Source: Augochlora pura (Eukaryota > Arthropoda > Insecta > Hymenoptera > Halictidae). From it: DNA of 64,000 nucleotides. Below the pieces are notes generated by a model. That model did not search any database. It saw only the letters and a list, made by a program, of their open reading frames with translations, and was not told the origin of the DNA. Positions 24,820 to 37,700 of this stretch are shown here, piece after piece (position 1 is the first letter of the stretch; the number at the start of each line of letters is the position of its first letter). A program made the position numbers and the translations under genes. The stretch is taken from assembly GCF_028453695.1 (NCBI RefSeq), contig NC_135778.1:26587214-26651213 (forward strand), read 5' to 3'.

Positions 24820-25670
24820 GAATTGTCGCTAGCTAGATGCAACCTAAAGGCCTATTAGCCGGACTGCCTAAATCAACACCGAGAATCGGGGATGCCTATA
24901 GCAAACCTAGAGGCGAAGTTAGCTAACTTCCAGTTATGCCAGGCGCAAAGAGGAAGTTCGCTGCATTAGATCTAACAGCGAAGATAGCTGACTCTGACTT
25001 AGAATAAAGGACTTTTAAAGCAGACGCAGAGACAAGGCTATTTATGCATGATTTAGTTACATAGTCCAGGGCTAGAGTAGTAGATCAAAGATAACTAACC
25101 CAGACTTAGAATAGAGGATTTCTAAAGCAAATGTAGAAACAGTTTATACCAGATCTAACAAGATAGCTACCTCTTTTCCTGGGCTTGAAAAATAGCTACC
25201 TATTCTACATTTAGAATTGAGAATGTCTAAAGCTAACCTAGAGTCGACACGATCTATCTAGACCTAGGAACAAAGATTCGTGTACCAAATTTAACAGCAA
25301 AAACTTCTAATGCAGAAAAGAGGACTTCTGATGTAGAGACAACGCTATTTATTAGACAACTCTATTTATATACGCTACCTTCCCCAGACCTAGAATAGTT
25401 ACTATATAGCTAACCTAGAGATTAAGTTATCTATACAGGCCTAGGGCTATAGTTACCTGTATCTGACAGCAAACGCAACTCAAACCTAGAGTCAAGGATT
25501 TCTAGAGCAGACGAGGTAACAGCCTATTTCAGAGCTTGTAAGATAGCTACCAATCGCTGATCTAGAATAGGCGATATCCGAAGCTAATCTCTAGTTGAAG
25601 CTCCGCATCTAGACCTAGATAGATAGTTAACTGTACCAGACTTAGCAGCAGGGCTGCCTAACCCAGTCTT
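24820..25670 (+). repeat. Degenerate tandem array (~105-bp unit, CTTAGAATAAAGGATTTCTA)
   Basis: Repeated phrases are acttagaataaaggactt, tctaaagcagacgtagagac, agatctaacagcaaagatag and gctaacctagag. Clear copies of the first phrase lie near 24998, 25107 and 25210, giving a unit of about 105 bp, with further degenerate copies to about 25660. The array is non-coding and rich in CTAG. Confidence 0.75.
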
Positions 25671-26111
25671 AGAGCCGTGTAAGCAGCGTGGAACATCGAC
25701 CGCCCGGAACACTCAGGAATACGCAAACGTTCCGGACAACGCAGCGATTGTTCGTCTAAATGAACCAGCCTAGTTTGAAGCGTACGAAAGCTCGAGTAAC
25801 GCCGGTTCCGCCGTATCGTTTTTCGGCCGGCGTAGTTCGGGAATAATGCAAGCAAAAGCCCGCGACAAACCACGCTCGGCGAAATTCTATGACAGCCGCG
25901 GGGACTGATTTAACCAGCCGGCCAGCAGTTTTAGGAACCGGGGCTAAAACTAATTACCGTGGCAACTTTATTCGCGCGGCTCAATGCCGGTTTAAAGCCG
26001 GCTATTTTCGCCAGCCGGGAAAGTGACGTCTGGGGTAAACGCGCGCGAAAGCTTCTCGACATTTCCCGAAGTGCCTGAAAAAGATTGCCCGTGCCAGTTT
26101 CCACGACCGAA

Positions 26112-26156
<45 letters not shown>

Positions 26157-26890
26157 ACCCCACGCTCCGTTTCGCTAGCTAGCACGCGCTCGCCCGCTCG
26201 CCTCGCGAGGAGCAGAACGAGAAACGGCTACAATAATACCGGCTGGCCTCGTTTGCGTGCCGCTCGACGGCGTCTATAGACCGAAAAACCGGAAACGAGG
26301 TGTCCGCGGTTATCTTTTTGGAGCGCGGCTCCCGCGAGCAACAGGGACAACACAGAGAGACAGCCGAGCCGGGATTCGAAGGGGCGCTGAATGCACAGAG
26401 ACGCGCTACGCTTGTAACGCGCTCAAACGATGACAGGATTGTGACCGCCTGGAATTTCTAAGCGAGAAAAAAAAACAACTATTCCCGAGTCCGGCCGAAA
26501 TCATCGGCGGAAGTGAACAGTTTTTTCCGGAATGAATTCCAACAACTGCTGTAATTCTCTTCGGACTGTCCCCGGACTTGTAAACAAGAACAGGCGAGTT
26601 GGGAAGGAAAGATGACGCGACTGTACGAGACTCGCGAATCGTTTTCATAGTCGCTGATTGTCAAGGCTTCTATAATCGTATCTGCTCTTCTTAAATTGTC
26701 CATTTTTGTGCCCAAGTTAAGGAAGAAGTTGGTTCTGCTTATCTAGACCCAGAAACAAGTACAGTAATGTCTTACTATAGTAAGCAAGGTTCTCATTGTA
26801 ATAGTTCTCATTGCAAGCATTTTAATTTCCACCATTCTATGAGGATACTCGGTGGATCCTGTCTCAGCAGTGAATCGTCAGCCAATCAAT
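25671..26890. other. Non-coding unique DNA
   Basis: Contains the (GA)n microsatellite at 26113-26154. Otherwise no gene, RNA or transposon signature is seen. Confidence 0.6.
26113..26154. repeat. (GA)n microsatellite
   Basis: About 42 bp of near-perfect GA repeat. Confidence 0.95.
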
Positions 26891-27187
26891 TATATAGGGT
26901 CCCAAGGGTCACTCGCAATCGGGAAATGAAGAGTTCCTGAAGTTATTTAAAGCAACTTTTTCCTTAGCAAAAATGCAATTGGTAACTTCGTTCACGAGAT
27001 ATTAAGAGAAAACACTGACCAATGAGAGACGAGTTCGGCTACCGCGATGCTGCCAGCTGATTTCGCCTCTCAGTGACCACTGTAATTCATGAACAACTCG
27101 TCAACGATGCTTCAGAGAAAATTTTTATAAATGAAAAAGTTGCTCCTCATTTCCCGACGGCAAGTGACTTTTGGAACACTTTGTATA
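26891..27187. mobile_element. Foldback / long-TIR MITE of ~297 bp
   Basis: The two halves are inverted copies of each other. The left end reads gggtcccaagggtcactcgc-aatcgggaaatgaagag. The reverse complement of the right end reads gtgttccaaaagtcacttgc-cgtcgggaaatgaggag. Both are followed by an agcaactttttc segment, and the arms can be traced inward to about 27000-27060, where gaccaatgagagacga faces tttcgcctctcagtgacc. TATA-like dinucleotides flank the ends. There is no coding capacity. The ends belong to the common insect ACAGGGTGTCCCAAAAGT-type element, and the superfamily is left open. Confidence 0.8.
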
Positions 27188-27888
27188 GTCTACTATGCTA
27201 CATTTTCTTCAACCGGATTCTATAAAGAATTGACTAAATCTACAAACGTGTAAAGTTTCAACAACTAAATCGATGACCCTAAAGACTTGAACTCTGAGCC
27301 TGGTAGTTAAGTAGTTACCTATTTTATAATTTCTTCTCAGTCCCTGACCCTGGCCCCTGTCACATAATTGTTTCCAGCAGCGTTCTTACTATAGACAAGC
27401 TGACCAAAACTATACCTGATACGAAAACTGTCTTTCACGGGCTAGCATCGATGCGGACCGTCTCAAGGTAGCTCGAGAGTTCGGTTAAAATAGTGAACTG
27501 TATTTTGAGATAAGAGGGTTGGGCCAACGGCTGGTAGCCAATAGCGTGCGCGGACGTTTCATTTATAAGAACAGCGACGATCGAGACGAAAGGGTCCAAA
27601 GGGACATGGCCCGAGTCCTATTTCATCGGGTTCCGATGAGAGTTTGGTTCCGCGAGCTTCTGATGACTCGTGAAACTCCTCGAGACGACTATAAGCCGAT
27701 ATATTTATTGCCGAGATACTTCTGAGACTCGTTCCCCGGCCTCGGAGTCGATTTACTAAATAAGGCCGGAAGTGGATTGCCTGTGACATCACCGTCAAAC
27801 TTTCTACCTTTGAAGTAGGATTTCAAAGGATTTTTCCCTCGGTTACCAATCGTGTCGCCCTCAATGATAAGAACTCCCCACAGAGATG

Positions 27889-27923
<35 letters not shown>

Positions 27924-29777
27924 GCCAGAGTTTCGTGTTTCTTCCGAGATGACGCAGTTTAATTAAAGGCGCCCACTTCGAATCATGTTATTAACGGAGC
28001 CCTCGGAGGAGCTTTTTCAATATAGGCTCCCAGGACTGGTCCTTCGGCGGTGCACCTGTTGAAGCCGAACCCGTTTGTCCGACTAGACAATATCGAGCAA
28101 TCCTATTAAGGTACCTGCAGTCGGTCTACGACACTGTTCTGCTAACTTCCTTCGGCTGCGCGGATCCTGGAAAGCACCGCCGCCACTGTTCCCCTCTTAT
28201 CGTTCCTCCAGGAGGAAAAAACTGTCAGCCGAAGTTAGCCCAGATAAGAGTTAGGCGCGCGAAGCTGTCGAAGACCCGTGTCAGCCTGGACCCGGGCACC
28301 GCGTGGCTGGGGCGTCCTGGCAGCAGTCTCTCGATTACTCTTCCCCTGATTTATGGCGGCGAAGTTCGATTCCAGCGATTTACCCTGTCCGCATTTTCCT
28401 ACCAACTTTTCGAACTCGGAGGCTCCGGGACGGATCATTAACCACGAGCTAGCTAGCCCGAAGACTCGACCGGGCTCCGGGAGATCCATAATTCCCAGAA
28501 ACACGATCGCGCGAAATTCATATTAGCGAAGTTCGTGGTTATCCGAGAACATATCGGTGGGGCGACGTCCTTCTCGCTTCTAAGGCCTGGAGAGACTTCT
28601 TTTTGGGGGCAATGGGTTTATGGTTAGCAAGTAGAAAATCTATTGCTTAGGTGGATACTAATTACTCACTGACCAAAACTTGGCGAAAATTATTTTAAAT
28701 GTTTAGTAAGTTGAATTTATTTTATTGTTTACAAGTAGTGAATGAATAAGCATAAATGCTTATTTGAATGAAAGATAATCCTTTTAGTCTGCTGACGTTT
28801 TGTATTTTCTGTATATAATGATAATTTATATTTTTATGTTCTTTCTGTAGTGAATAAAATTGCTACAGAATACTGTTCATCTTGCATAGTATTTTATTTT
28901 TTAACGAATAGCATATAAAACTGTATACAATACCGAGAAATTAATACAAAATGAAAACTAGATGGTATTAATCAAGAATAGTACTCGAAGAGGTCTCTAG
29001 CTTAAAAACTTACGAATTTTATCCGAAATTTAAAACGGTGCTTGATAATGCCATAAAATAATTCTATGGACAAGACAGTAATATAGCTCTAACCATAAAT
29101 ATCTTAAAAACAATAGAACAGCTGCGCCAATACTGCTTTATTTTCTCGAACCGAATAACTAAACCTCGAACTGAATCGGTCTCTCGAAGGACCCTCGCGG
29201 CCTTCTTCTGAATTATGTGTCCTAGTTGCCGATTGTACAGGTGGCTGGCTGGGTGGCAGTGCGAAGTCATCGAAATCCTCTCTCGTCGATTACCATTAAC
29301 CGGTAATCCGCGATCCGGCGCGATCTCCTCCGGCCACCGGCAATCGTTACATAATAAACGATGAGTTTTCATAGCATGAATATGAAGCCCGGCTAATGAG
29401 CGCATTAATATTTACTAGCCCGGGATGTTTTGCGCCCTCGCGGCCGTCGACGAACCGTGCATAAATTCCCTTTTGCGCGGACACGCTCGAACAAGCCACT
29501 CGCTCGCGCGTGCGATTATCGGGAGCGTGGCGTTCCGCGCGCGGCGTTGTTCCTGTTTGACTCTTCATCGTTTTAGCCCCTTAGGGACCAGCGGCGGCCT
29601 GCTGAAAAGCGGCCACGGATCATCGACCGTATCTAATCGCGATCATCTCGCCCGCGGTCCGCATTCTTCCTTTATGACGCGCGGCTTCGCCAGCGATGTC
29701 TGACAATCGGGACGCTCCTATTCGTTCCACGAATTTATCATGTGCGCGGCAATGACCGAAACCGATCCCCAAAATCG
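27188..29777. other. Non-coding unique DNA
   Basis: A (GA)n tract lies at 27890-27923 and an AT-rich stretch at 28640-29060. No exon, RNA gene or transposon is recognised. Confidence 0.6.
27890..27923. repeat. (GA)n microsatellite
   Basis: About 34 bp of GA repeat with a single A interruption. Confidence 0.95.
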
Positions 29778-30192
29778 TCAATGTAATCTATCTTGCCATG
29801 TCCTAGATCCAACGTTCGGTATACGTCGATTGAATGACGTCCATTGAGACTCTGTGATCAATTTAGGGTATTACGAGCGCATTTATTTTAGCATATCGGG
29901 ATGCTAAAAAGATCGTTTAATCGGAATCTATTGTAGGTTTTAAATAGCCGAGTCCATCCTCGAATAAATTTCAAAAGACGGGCATTGTTAATGCGGTCTA
30001 TATTGCCCTGTCGTAGATGAAGAATTTAGTGGACATCGATTGAACAACGTTTGCAGACTCTGTGGTCAATTTAGAGTACCGCGAGCTCGTTTATCTTAGG
30101 GTATTGAGCGGCTATAGTGATCTCCAAATCTGGACCTAGGTTCTGGAGACAGTCCAATCTACCTCCGAATGATTTCAGGAGACGCTTTCGGC
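29778..30192 (+). repeat. Two-copy tandem duplication, ~211-bp unit
   Basis: Copy 1 (atgtaatctatcttgcc at 29780, gactctgtgatcaatttagg, cctcgaataaatttcaaaag) aligns with copy 2 (atgcggtctatattgccc at 29991, gactctgtggtcaatttaga, cctccgaatgatttcagg). Copies are well diverged, so the duplication is old. It is non-coding. Confidence 0.8.
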
Positions 30193-30981
30193 GCAATAAA
30201 CGCGGCGGCCGCGGGTAGGGAGCAAAGACCGTTGAAAAAAGTTAACACCAAGAGCACGGCAGCCGGATTCGTTGTTCCTTTTCCCCTGCTCCCTTTTTGT
30301 TTCTTCCATCCATTCACATTAATCACTCCGGCACCACGAGAAAGGGGCACGAGAGGAGGAGGAGGAGGGTCTTTCCCTTCCTCTCGCTCATTCTCGTTTT
30401 GTTCCCGCGGTGCGCGCCGCGTCCGTGTTGCAACTGCTACCTTAATGGGTTTCCAGCTTGGAAACGAACCGGTGGATTATGGGGCCGCGGCGTCAGAACC
30501 GGCGCGATAAACTTCGATAAGGTCTACTTAAATTACACTGCGCCCGCGATTACCACGACGCGGTTGCGTACCTTCTTCCCCAGTTTTATCCGCCTTCCAA
30601 CATCTGGCCACTTGACTCCTTTTCCTTCTCGAACACCTCGCAGCCTCGGGACGTGTCGAAACATCGGTCCCGGTTTCGTCATCCTATCATTAATCTTTGC
30701 ACCTCGGTGTACAGCTGACGCGGATGCGGAGTTCGCTGTCATTGGGCGGGAACCAGGCACGACAGGCGAGCTGTTTAACAGGTGTTTATTTCATTACCGA
30801 GTCGCTGGAATTCAATTTTAGCGTCGCTCTTCCTTAATCGAGAATACTTCGCTGGTTTTTCTAAGATTACGTAGACGGGACTTTTTAGCAGTGTACGATT
30901 AATACCGCACTTGTATCGTCAAATAAATATATATAGTCATAAACCCTGTTTATAAAAATTTGTTTAAGTAGTATAGGTATA

Positions 30982-31030
30982 GAGGGCAGGGCAAAGCATA
31001 GTGGGCGGGGCTCGGTGCAGTGGGCGGACC
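30982..31030 (+). repeat. GGGCGGGGC motif pair
   Basis: agggcagggcaaag, gtgggcggggctcgg and gtgggcggacc follow one another within 50 bp. They belong to the same degenerate family as the array at 34.1 kb. Confidence 0.6.
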
Positions 31031-31534
31031 TAGATCATGTAAAAGGCCGAGCCGTAAATGGGTGCTGACAGTTCGAGGATCACTGCTAGACAATAGGAAC
31101 TAGCGTTCTATAGGTCCGGAAGGATTCTGTTTCCACGATGTTATAATTTTGCTCCGTCCAGTATCCCGGGTTCCTTATCTCGGCCACGCTACGTGGCTAC
31201 ACGTAGCGGCCGCAGATAAATTTTCGGATGACAGTAAGATGGATGAAGGACAGGGGAGAGGGCGAGCGAGAGACCGCCGCGGCAATTTAAGAGCCGGGTA
31301 AGACGGACAATTTAAATTTTTCGTTGGCCACGGTTTCGCGCCTCTCCCGGGCGCAATTACTCTCCCCTGCGGGAGCGGAGAGAACGAAAAAGAGGTGCGA
31401 AAGGAGACGCGGTTCTCACCGCGGGTAATTGCGGACGGTATAATTGCTTTGCTTCGATACCGTCTTCCGGTGGCTCGCCGACGCCCGGAACTCGTCTGGA
31501 ATTCTCTTTGACGGAAAAATGACGACCAAACTTG

Positions 31535-31561
31535 CCCCTCCTCCTCCTCCTCCTCCTCCTG
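31535..31561. repeat. (CCT)9 trinucleotide tract
   Basis: An uninterrupted run of CCT/CTC triplets, pyrimidine-rich on the + strand. Confidence 0.95.
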
Positions 31562-32956
31562 CTCTTGTTCCCTGCTGGCTTTCCTCGAGACCTCGTGGAT
31601 GAGAGACATCGGCACAGTAGAAGCATCTTCGAGAATTTTTTCCAGACGGACCATGCGACCAATAAATTTGTTACTTATTGCGGTCAACGTGCATCGATTG
31701 AAGAGTGCACACAAAAATTTCTAACCAGATCAAACCATCCATTTCTTGTACATCGTTCCCCAAAGTGAGCATCTACTGTGATTACGCAGTAGCTCAATTG
31801 CCAAATATAAAATATAGAGTATAGACAAGAGCGATGGTGCAATCTCGCTGGCAATTTTTATGCTGACTCTAGACTACGTGCCAATTGACTACAATAAACA
31901 GAAAAATTGTTTGCTCGTCCTGCTTTTCCAAAAAAAGAACATTCACGAAGTCGAGCTACGTGTCCGTGTATTCCGAGAGGTCGCGCAATTGAATTATTTA
32001 AAAATGTTTCCGGCCGAAGTGAACGAACGACGTCGTCCCGACGTTCCGGTGAGTAAGTCGAACCGTTTTTCACCGGTGGCCGGAAAAAGGGGGCGGACGT
32101 AGGTGCCGCGGGAAAAAGCGGACAGTGATTGCGTGAAAAAAAACGCAAGGCGAACAGAGAGACGGGAAGATCCGTAATAATCCGGAAACGTTTCTTCCAA
32201 ATTATTTCTGCCATCCTTTTTGCCAGTTTCGCCGTTGGCCGGACCGGGCGCGCAGGGTGTCTCTCACAGGTGAACGTGAACAGGGGGGCCGCTGCAGCGA
32301 GATTTATTTCGTGAGTTTTTCCCGTCGCACCTGTGTGCAGCTTGCTGTCTACCCTTTCCTCCGTTGGCCGGCCGCTTGGTCGGTCGGTCGGGTCGGTCCG
32401 TTCCCTTCTTCTATTTATTTACTTAGGGTATCGCCGCACGTACCATGGATAATGGGATTTCTTCTTTGATAAGATAAATCTCCGATTAATTTCTTTCCCT
32501 CGTTGCACGGTGATCGAGACGATTTCTACTTGGGGAAACTGTAAGTTTCCGGCGCCGAGCCGCGTGTTTGCGCGGACGTGCGTGGGTGGGAAGCCGTGTT
32601 CCCCCGGGGGAACTCGAGGACGGTGTACTGCCCTAAAATAATGAGTAATTTCTCGAGGCAGCGGGAGTGCGCCGGGGCTCACGACGAAATTCCCCGGGAA
32701 AGTAATTATTTCCCGGCCCCCTCCGGCCCTGTTCCGTTCTATTTGCCGTGAACTCAGCATCGAAAAAATTTTCCTGGAAAATAGTTTACTCGGCAAAGTA
32801 TACACTTCCTCGAGGAAGTCGATTCGAGGATATAGGTTTTCGCTACCCGAACTTCCCTGAACGCATTATAACCTTGTTTGCACGGCACACTGATAACAAC
32901 ATCCCGTATCGAGGAGCACGTGAATCTCATCACATGAGTTTCCATGTACACCGACC

Positions 32957-32973
32957 CCGCCGCCGCCGCCGCC
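32957..32973. repeat. (CCG)n trinucleotide tract
   Basis: A short GCC/CCG triplet run followed by cccccgc. Confidence 0.9.
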
Positions 32974-33033
32974 CCCCGCAGTCTTGTAATACTGCGAAAT
33001 ATGGCAAAAAGTTTTCCGCGTTGGCTACGAGGC

Positions 33034-33070
33034 TGAAAGAAAAGAAAGAAAGATAGAAAGAAAGAAAGAT
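33034..33070. repeat. (GAAA)n tetranucleotide tract
   Basis: Repeats of GAAA with two GATA variants. Confidence 0.9.
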
Positions 33071-33635
33071 AGGAGAAGAGCCCGTGCCAGTAACTCGCGT
33101 TTTCCCACGTTTTCTTGTTCGTTTCTTTCATAAATTAATATCCTCGGCACGCAACAATGGGCCCCATTGTGTTACAGGATAATCAATTTCATAGAACATC
33201 TATGCCGGCTTTATTAAATCTGGATCGTTGGATATCCGGCCCTATCGCCTCTTATGTTTTTCTTTTCATCTTTTGCTCGACGATCCGCCGGTTTTAATTA
33301 AAATTCAATTCGTCTTTACGCGGACCCCGAATCTCGCGCCATATTTTGATCAATCGGGTTCCGGGGAATTTTTCGTAAATTTCCTGTTTTCCATCGCGTA
33401 CGCGGCGCGATCATTTCTGCTGAATATTTCCTCCGGGAGCGTCGAGAGCCCCACGGCTGGCCCGAATCGTTCGGTACGTTTCTCGAACTGATCGATCTTC
33501 GATAGGCATTTCTGATTACACCCTGGTTGAGATTAAACCCGGGGCACCTGTCCGCGTCGGTGTACTCGTTTTCAGTGGAAAAACGAGCGTCTTCCCTTTT
33601 TATCCGGCTCGTTCTTCCAAGAAAATTGCGTTAGT

Positions 33636-33681
33636 CCCCCCCCCCCCCTCTCTCTCTCTCTAACTATCTATCTATCTCTCC
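33636..33681. repeat. Compound C13-(TC)n-(TATC)n tract
   Basis: Thirteen C residues run directly into TC dinucleotides and then into TATC tetranucleotides. Confidence 0.95.
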
Positions 33682-34079
33682 TGCTACGGGCTACGAGGAA
33701 TCGCTAATAACGAGACGAGATTAGTTTCAGGAAAACTGGCCTAACCGAGCGTAGCAATAAAGATCCGCCCTTCGATTGATCGAGCCCTGCCTCACGCAAT
33801 TTCGCCAACGTTATTATTAAATCCCGATGAATTAGGTTCGGTGACGTTCACGATTCTTAGAGCAGCCCGGAAACCGCCGCACTCTGACCTTTTTCAGATT
33901 TCTTGATACCCAATTGATCCCCAATGTTTGCTCCGCTAATATTCACCTGTATAAATATCCGGGGCTTCGTGACTTTCAACTGGCTGACATTTAGGTTCCA
34001 CTGATTCAATTAGCATGCTCGCCTATGCAGGGTGTGGATCCGGGAAGTATGGCAGAAATCAACAGACTTTGGTTGCTTG

Positions 34080-34700
34080 TCTAACGCGGGCGGGGTTAGC
34101 ATACGGCGGGCGGGGATATTGTCCGAAAGGTGGGGCTAAGATATAGCTTTGTGGAAATAGTGTGTGTAATAGTAGGTGTAATGGTAAGGTGTGTAATAGG
34201 AATGCTCAAGATACTGTGTAAATATTTATATAATTTTTTGACACGTTATTTTATTTGTGTAGACTTGGTCGTGGGCGGAGTGAGATTTAAAGGGCGGGGC
34301 AAAGGTGCTTAGTAATAACGATCACTGATGTAGTATTAGAAATGAAAACAAATATTCAGTTTCTCGTTTAGTAAATTGTAAAGCACGAAGAAATATGTGC
34401 AGCTAGTTGTAGTCGGTAGAAAATAGTATAGTAAATGGCGAAAGATATAGTAAGCTCCGATACTGTTCCAAGGGCGGGGCTAAGAAGCGCAGAGAATAAC
34501 CTGCATAATATTAGAAATGTCGACAAATAGGCAGCCTCTGCTTTTAAAAATTGCAAAGCACCGTTATACAATATCAATGTATATTGCAAACTAATGATAC
34601 ATCACATGGTAATTATATAATATATTGTATATTGCACAGTGGTATAATTGCAGTAATATTGAGCGCGATGCACAGTGGACGAAGAGAAATGCAGTGGGCT
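34080..34700 (+). repeat. Degenerate array with GGGCGGGGC cores (~185-bp higher-order unit)
   Basis: Cores gggcggggttagc, ggcgggcgggg, gtggggctaag, gtgggcggagtgag, agggcggggcaaagg and agggcggggctaag recur. Two longer copies can be aligned: gggcggggcaaagg... gtagtattagaaatg... attgtaaagcac from 34289, and gggcggggctaag... ataatattagaaatg... attgcaaagcac from 34470. That gives a spacing of about 181 bp. It is non-coding and partly AT-rich. Confidence 0.7.
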
Positions 34701-37700
34701 GAGCCGAACTAGAAAATAAATTTAATTTCCCGACGTCTCCCGCCGTTTGAATATTCCGGTTGTAAAAATATGTTTCGCCGGTCCCTGGAAAATTTATTTT
34801 GGGGAGTGATGCAGCAGCACGTTAGACGATAACGCGTTCAAGAAGAATATCTCACGAGATCGACTTTCGCCTCCATTGACGCCGCATCTGCACCATCGAG
34901 CTTCGTTTTTGGTTGGCTTAGCAAGTCTGCCGGTATCCTGTAAAATATTAATACGAATGCTCTCGGATGGGGTGAAAATTCGATACTCGCAACCCTCTTC
35001 GAACAGCCGTTCTATGCCGCCCCGCGCCCTCACCCTCCGCTATTTCTCATGGTCTTCGGTCCGCCTTCCCTCTATGCGTATATCGGGTGTCCCGCGAGTC
35101 TCGGGCAACGAGAAAATAATACGGATCTTGAAATATAAGGACGTTAAAGCATATACTCCTGTAATAGGAACCGCCGTCGACATTCTTGCTTGCAAGAGAA
35201 CCGTAAAGTGCAATTCTCGCCGACAAATGCATCGGTGACCCACTTCCGAAGTCTCCGAAGAATTCCTCTTGATTTTAGGAAATTGGAGGTCTCGCGTTCC
35301 GCCGCGATCATTTCCCGCGATATTAAATATTTATTGCACGAACGCAATTTATCGCGTCGTACGTCGGACCTGATCGAGAGTTACGGACACTTCGGCGACA
35401 CCCGGTGTGCGTTGCACCTGGTAGCAGCAGTACGACTCACATTACACCTTGCTCGAAATCTATTGCCAGCGGGGAATATTCAATGCGCTGGTCAGGTAAA
35501 TATTCGATGAACCTGCACGACGAAGAGGAGAAGGTCTCTTGGATATATTTCGACGGCTCTTGCCGGACACGCTTCGTGCCTCCATATTTTTCCCTGCGAA
35601 ATTAGGGGACGCGGAGGATCCGTTGCACGGTCGCTCACCGGTGATGGGCAGCCGCTGCATCGCGAGAACTCGCTTTTGATGCCGGTCATTAATTGGCCGG
35701 CTGCAGTTACATTGATTCCAACGATGGAAATCAGAGCTCTCGATGTGCACTCTCCAATCGCGAAACGCGATCGACGAGATTCCCTGAAAAAATCCGTTGT
35801 GAATCGATTGTTCGCCGGACGTGGAATCGTTACCCCGTTACACGGAAGACCGATGGTCGTTTTCAAGGTTCCCGACACCCTCCGCGGTTGTACGTGAACA
35901 CCCTGGCGCTCGCCACGGCGCTTGAACTAATATTTAAGCAGAAGCTTAAATCGGCAAATGTAGTTCTGCCGGTTAAGCTACCGCCGCTGTAAACCCACGA
36001 GCCACGGATTACGCTAATACCATTTCGGAAATGAACTCCTTATAATCCGAACTTTCTTCGTTGTCCTCGAAACGGATCAATAAACCAGCAGACGGTGACA
36101 GCCCGGGAGAAGCGCGTAGCACGAAACTTTATTCCAGGTTTTCCATACTTTCGCGCAGTTAACCGCTATTAATGTCGCCAATTGGACTCGCCGTTCTGTA
36201 AGCACGCAGCTCGGGGGCTGCGGGCACCAAGAGACACGCCCCCGCGCCACGGATTGGCTAGCGGCGGCCCCCCCACTACCGACGCTCTTGCTTGGCCACT
36301 CCCCCCGGGTCCGCTAGAGCCCGGCTAGCGCAACTTTCAGCCACGTGGTCCGCGAAACAATAAGTTTAGCAATCTGCGTCGTAGTCGGAAGGTCAAGTTA
36401 TACTCGACTTATCAATATTTATCGATAACATAGTCCACGGCGCCGCCGTTAGTCAATTAGTTCTCCCGATCGAGCGTCCCAGCACGCGCGTTTAAATGAA
36501 TTATGGGCCGGGCCAGCTCCTCTCCCGGACTGTTTTTCTAACCCTCGGGCGTTTTTAACCCGCGAAAGGGTTGACGGGAGGAGGGAAGGGCCACGCAGTG
36601 TGTATTCTGGATGGATGGACGGCGGCGGGGGCTGTATAAATATGGAAATTTCGTAAATCAAGTTAGCCGGCGAAGTGTCGTCGAGTTTTTCAAGGCAACG
36701 TTATTTCCGTCGGCCCCCGACGCTTTCGACACCGGACACACCGAAGTTTCCCGCGGCGCAATTAACCGTTCGCACGGTTCATTCCGTCGATTATACGATC
36801 GCCGATGTAGATTCGGTGTGTGCCCGCGCGAATTTTCATCGGGCATTGTTCCACGAATCAACCGGCAAATATCGCGTCGGACGCTCGATTGATTTTCCCG
36901 ATTTCTTTCTGGACCGCCTATACTCTTGTTGACCACTCTCGCTGTTTTTATTCTACAAGACGCGTGCAACAATGTTGCAAAGCAGCAAGTCGCTGCCCGA
37001 CCGCGTTTTCGAAAAATAAATCGTCAAAGAGGCGATAATTAGAAGATGCAGTACCCGAGACTTCGGCTCGCTTTGACAATTTATTTCTTCAAAGGTGCGA
37101 GGAGTTCGGAGTTGCTACTTTGTTAGCTTGATGTAGACGGCTTTCTTAATGAGTAGAAAAAGTGTCGCCAAGACACTATAGTTGCAACAGTGTGCGTATA
37201 ATAATTTAGTTCGCGAGGCGAGACGCTGCAGGAGGAGGAAATACAGTTCATCGAGTTAGGACCAGCCGCGAAAATTCTGATTTCTAGTTGCAAGTGTATT
37301 TTGCTATAAATTTTTAATATGATATTGTCCGAACGGTATGGATAATTATAGACACAGAGTGACTCCTACATTTTTTAGCGATAGCGAAGTACTAACTTAA
37401 CAAAACATTACATTTCCATATTTTACATTAGAAATAACAAACATCCTTTGTCTACCATTTACAGTTAACATTAGCACCGATTAAAAATTAAATTAGACTT
37501 CGCAGGTACCTCCTACCTTCATCGAAAGCATTAAAAAAGTTGCAAATTTCGCGCGACCCTAATTCAATGGCACGGGATTGTAGACGAAGCCAAAGCGAGT
37601 CAGCTTGGGCGACTCGGTTTCCGGGTACTGGGATTACCAAGTCAAGGGAGACGCACCGAGGGACAGGGCAGTTTTCTAAAAATAATCGATCCCGGTCGTC

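Larger units (their letters stand above)
30193..34079. other. Non-coding DNA with trinucleotide and homopolymer tracts
   Basis: No confident exon. Simple repeats at 31535, 32957, 33034 and 33636 are listed separately. A GTGGGCGGGGC motif pair lies at 30982-31030. A strong but isolated 5' splice-site-like sequence at 32049 is discussed as a finding. Confidence 0.55.

Noticed and set aside
32240..32275. Possible recursive splice site (tctctcacag followed by gtgaacg)
   Set aside because: Weak pyrimidine tract, no branch-like motif and a poor donor. Much weaker than the 18.9-kb site.
33880..33960. Strong acceptor-like sequence (ctctgacctttttcag) suggesting a cryptic exon
   Set aside because: No good 5' splice site follows within a normal exon length and the frames contain early stops. 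Isolated acceptor-like sequences are common in long introns.
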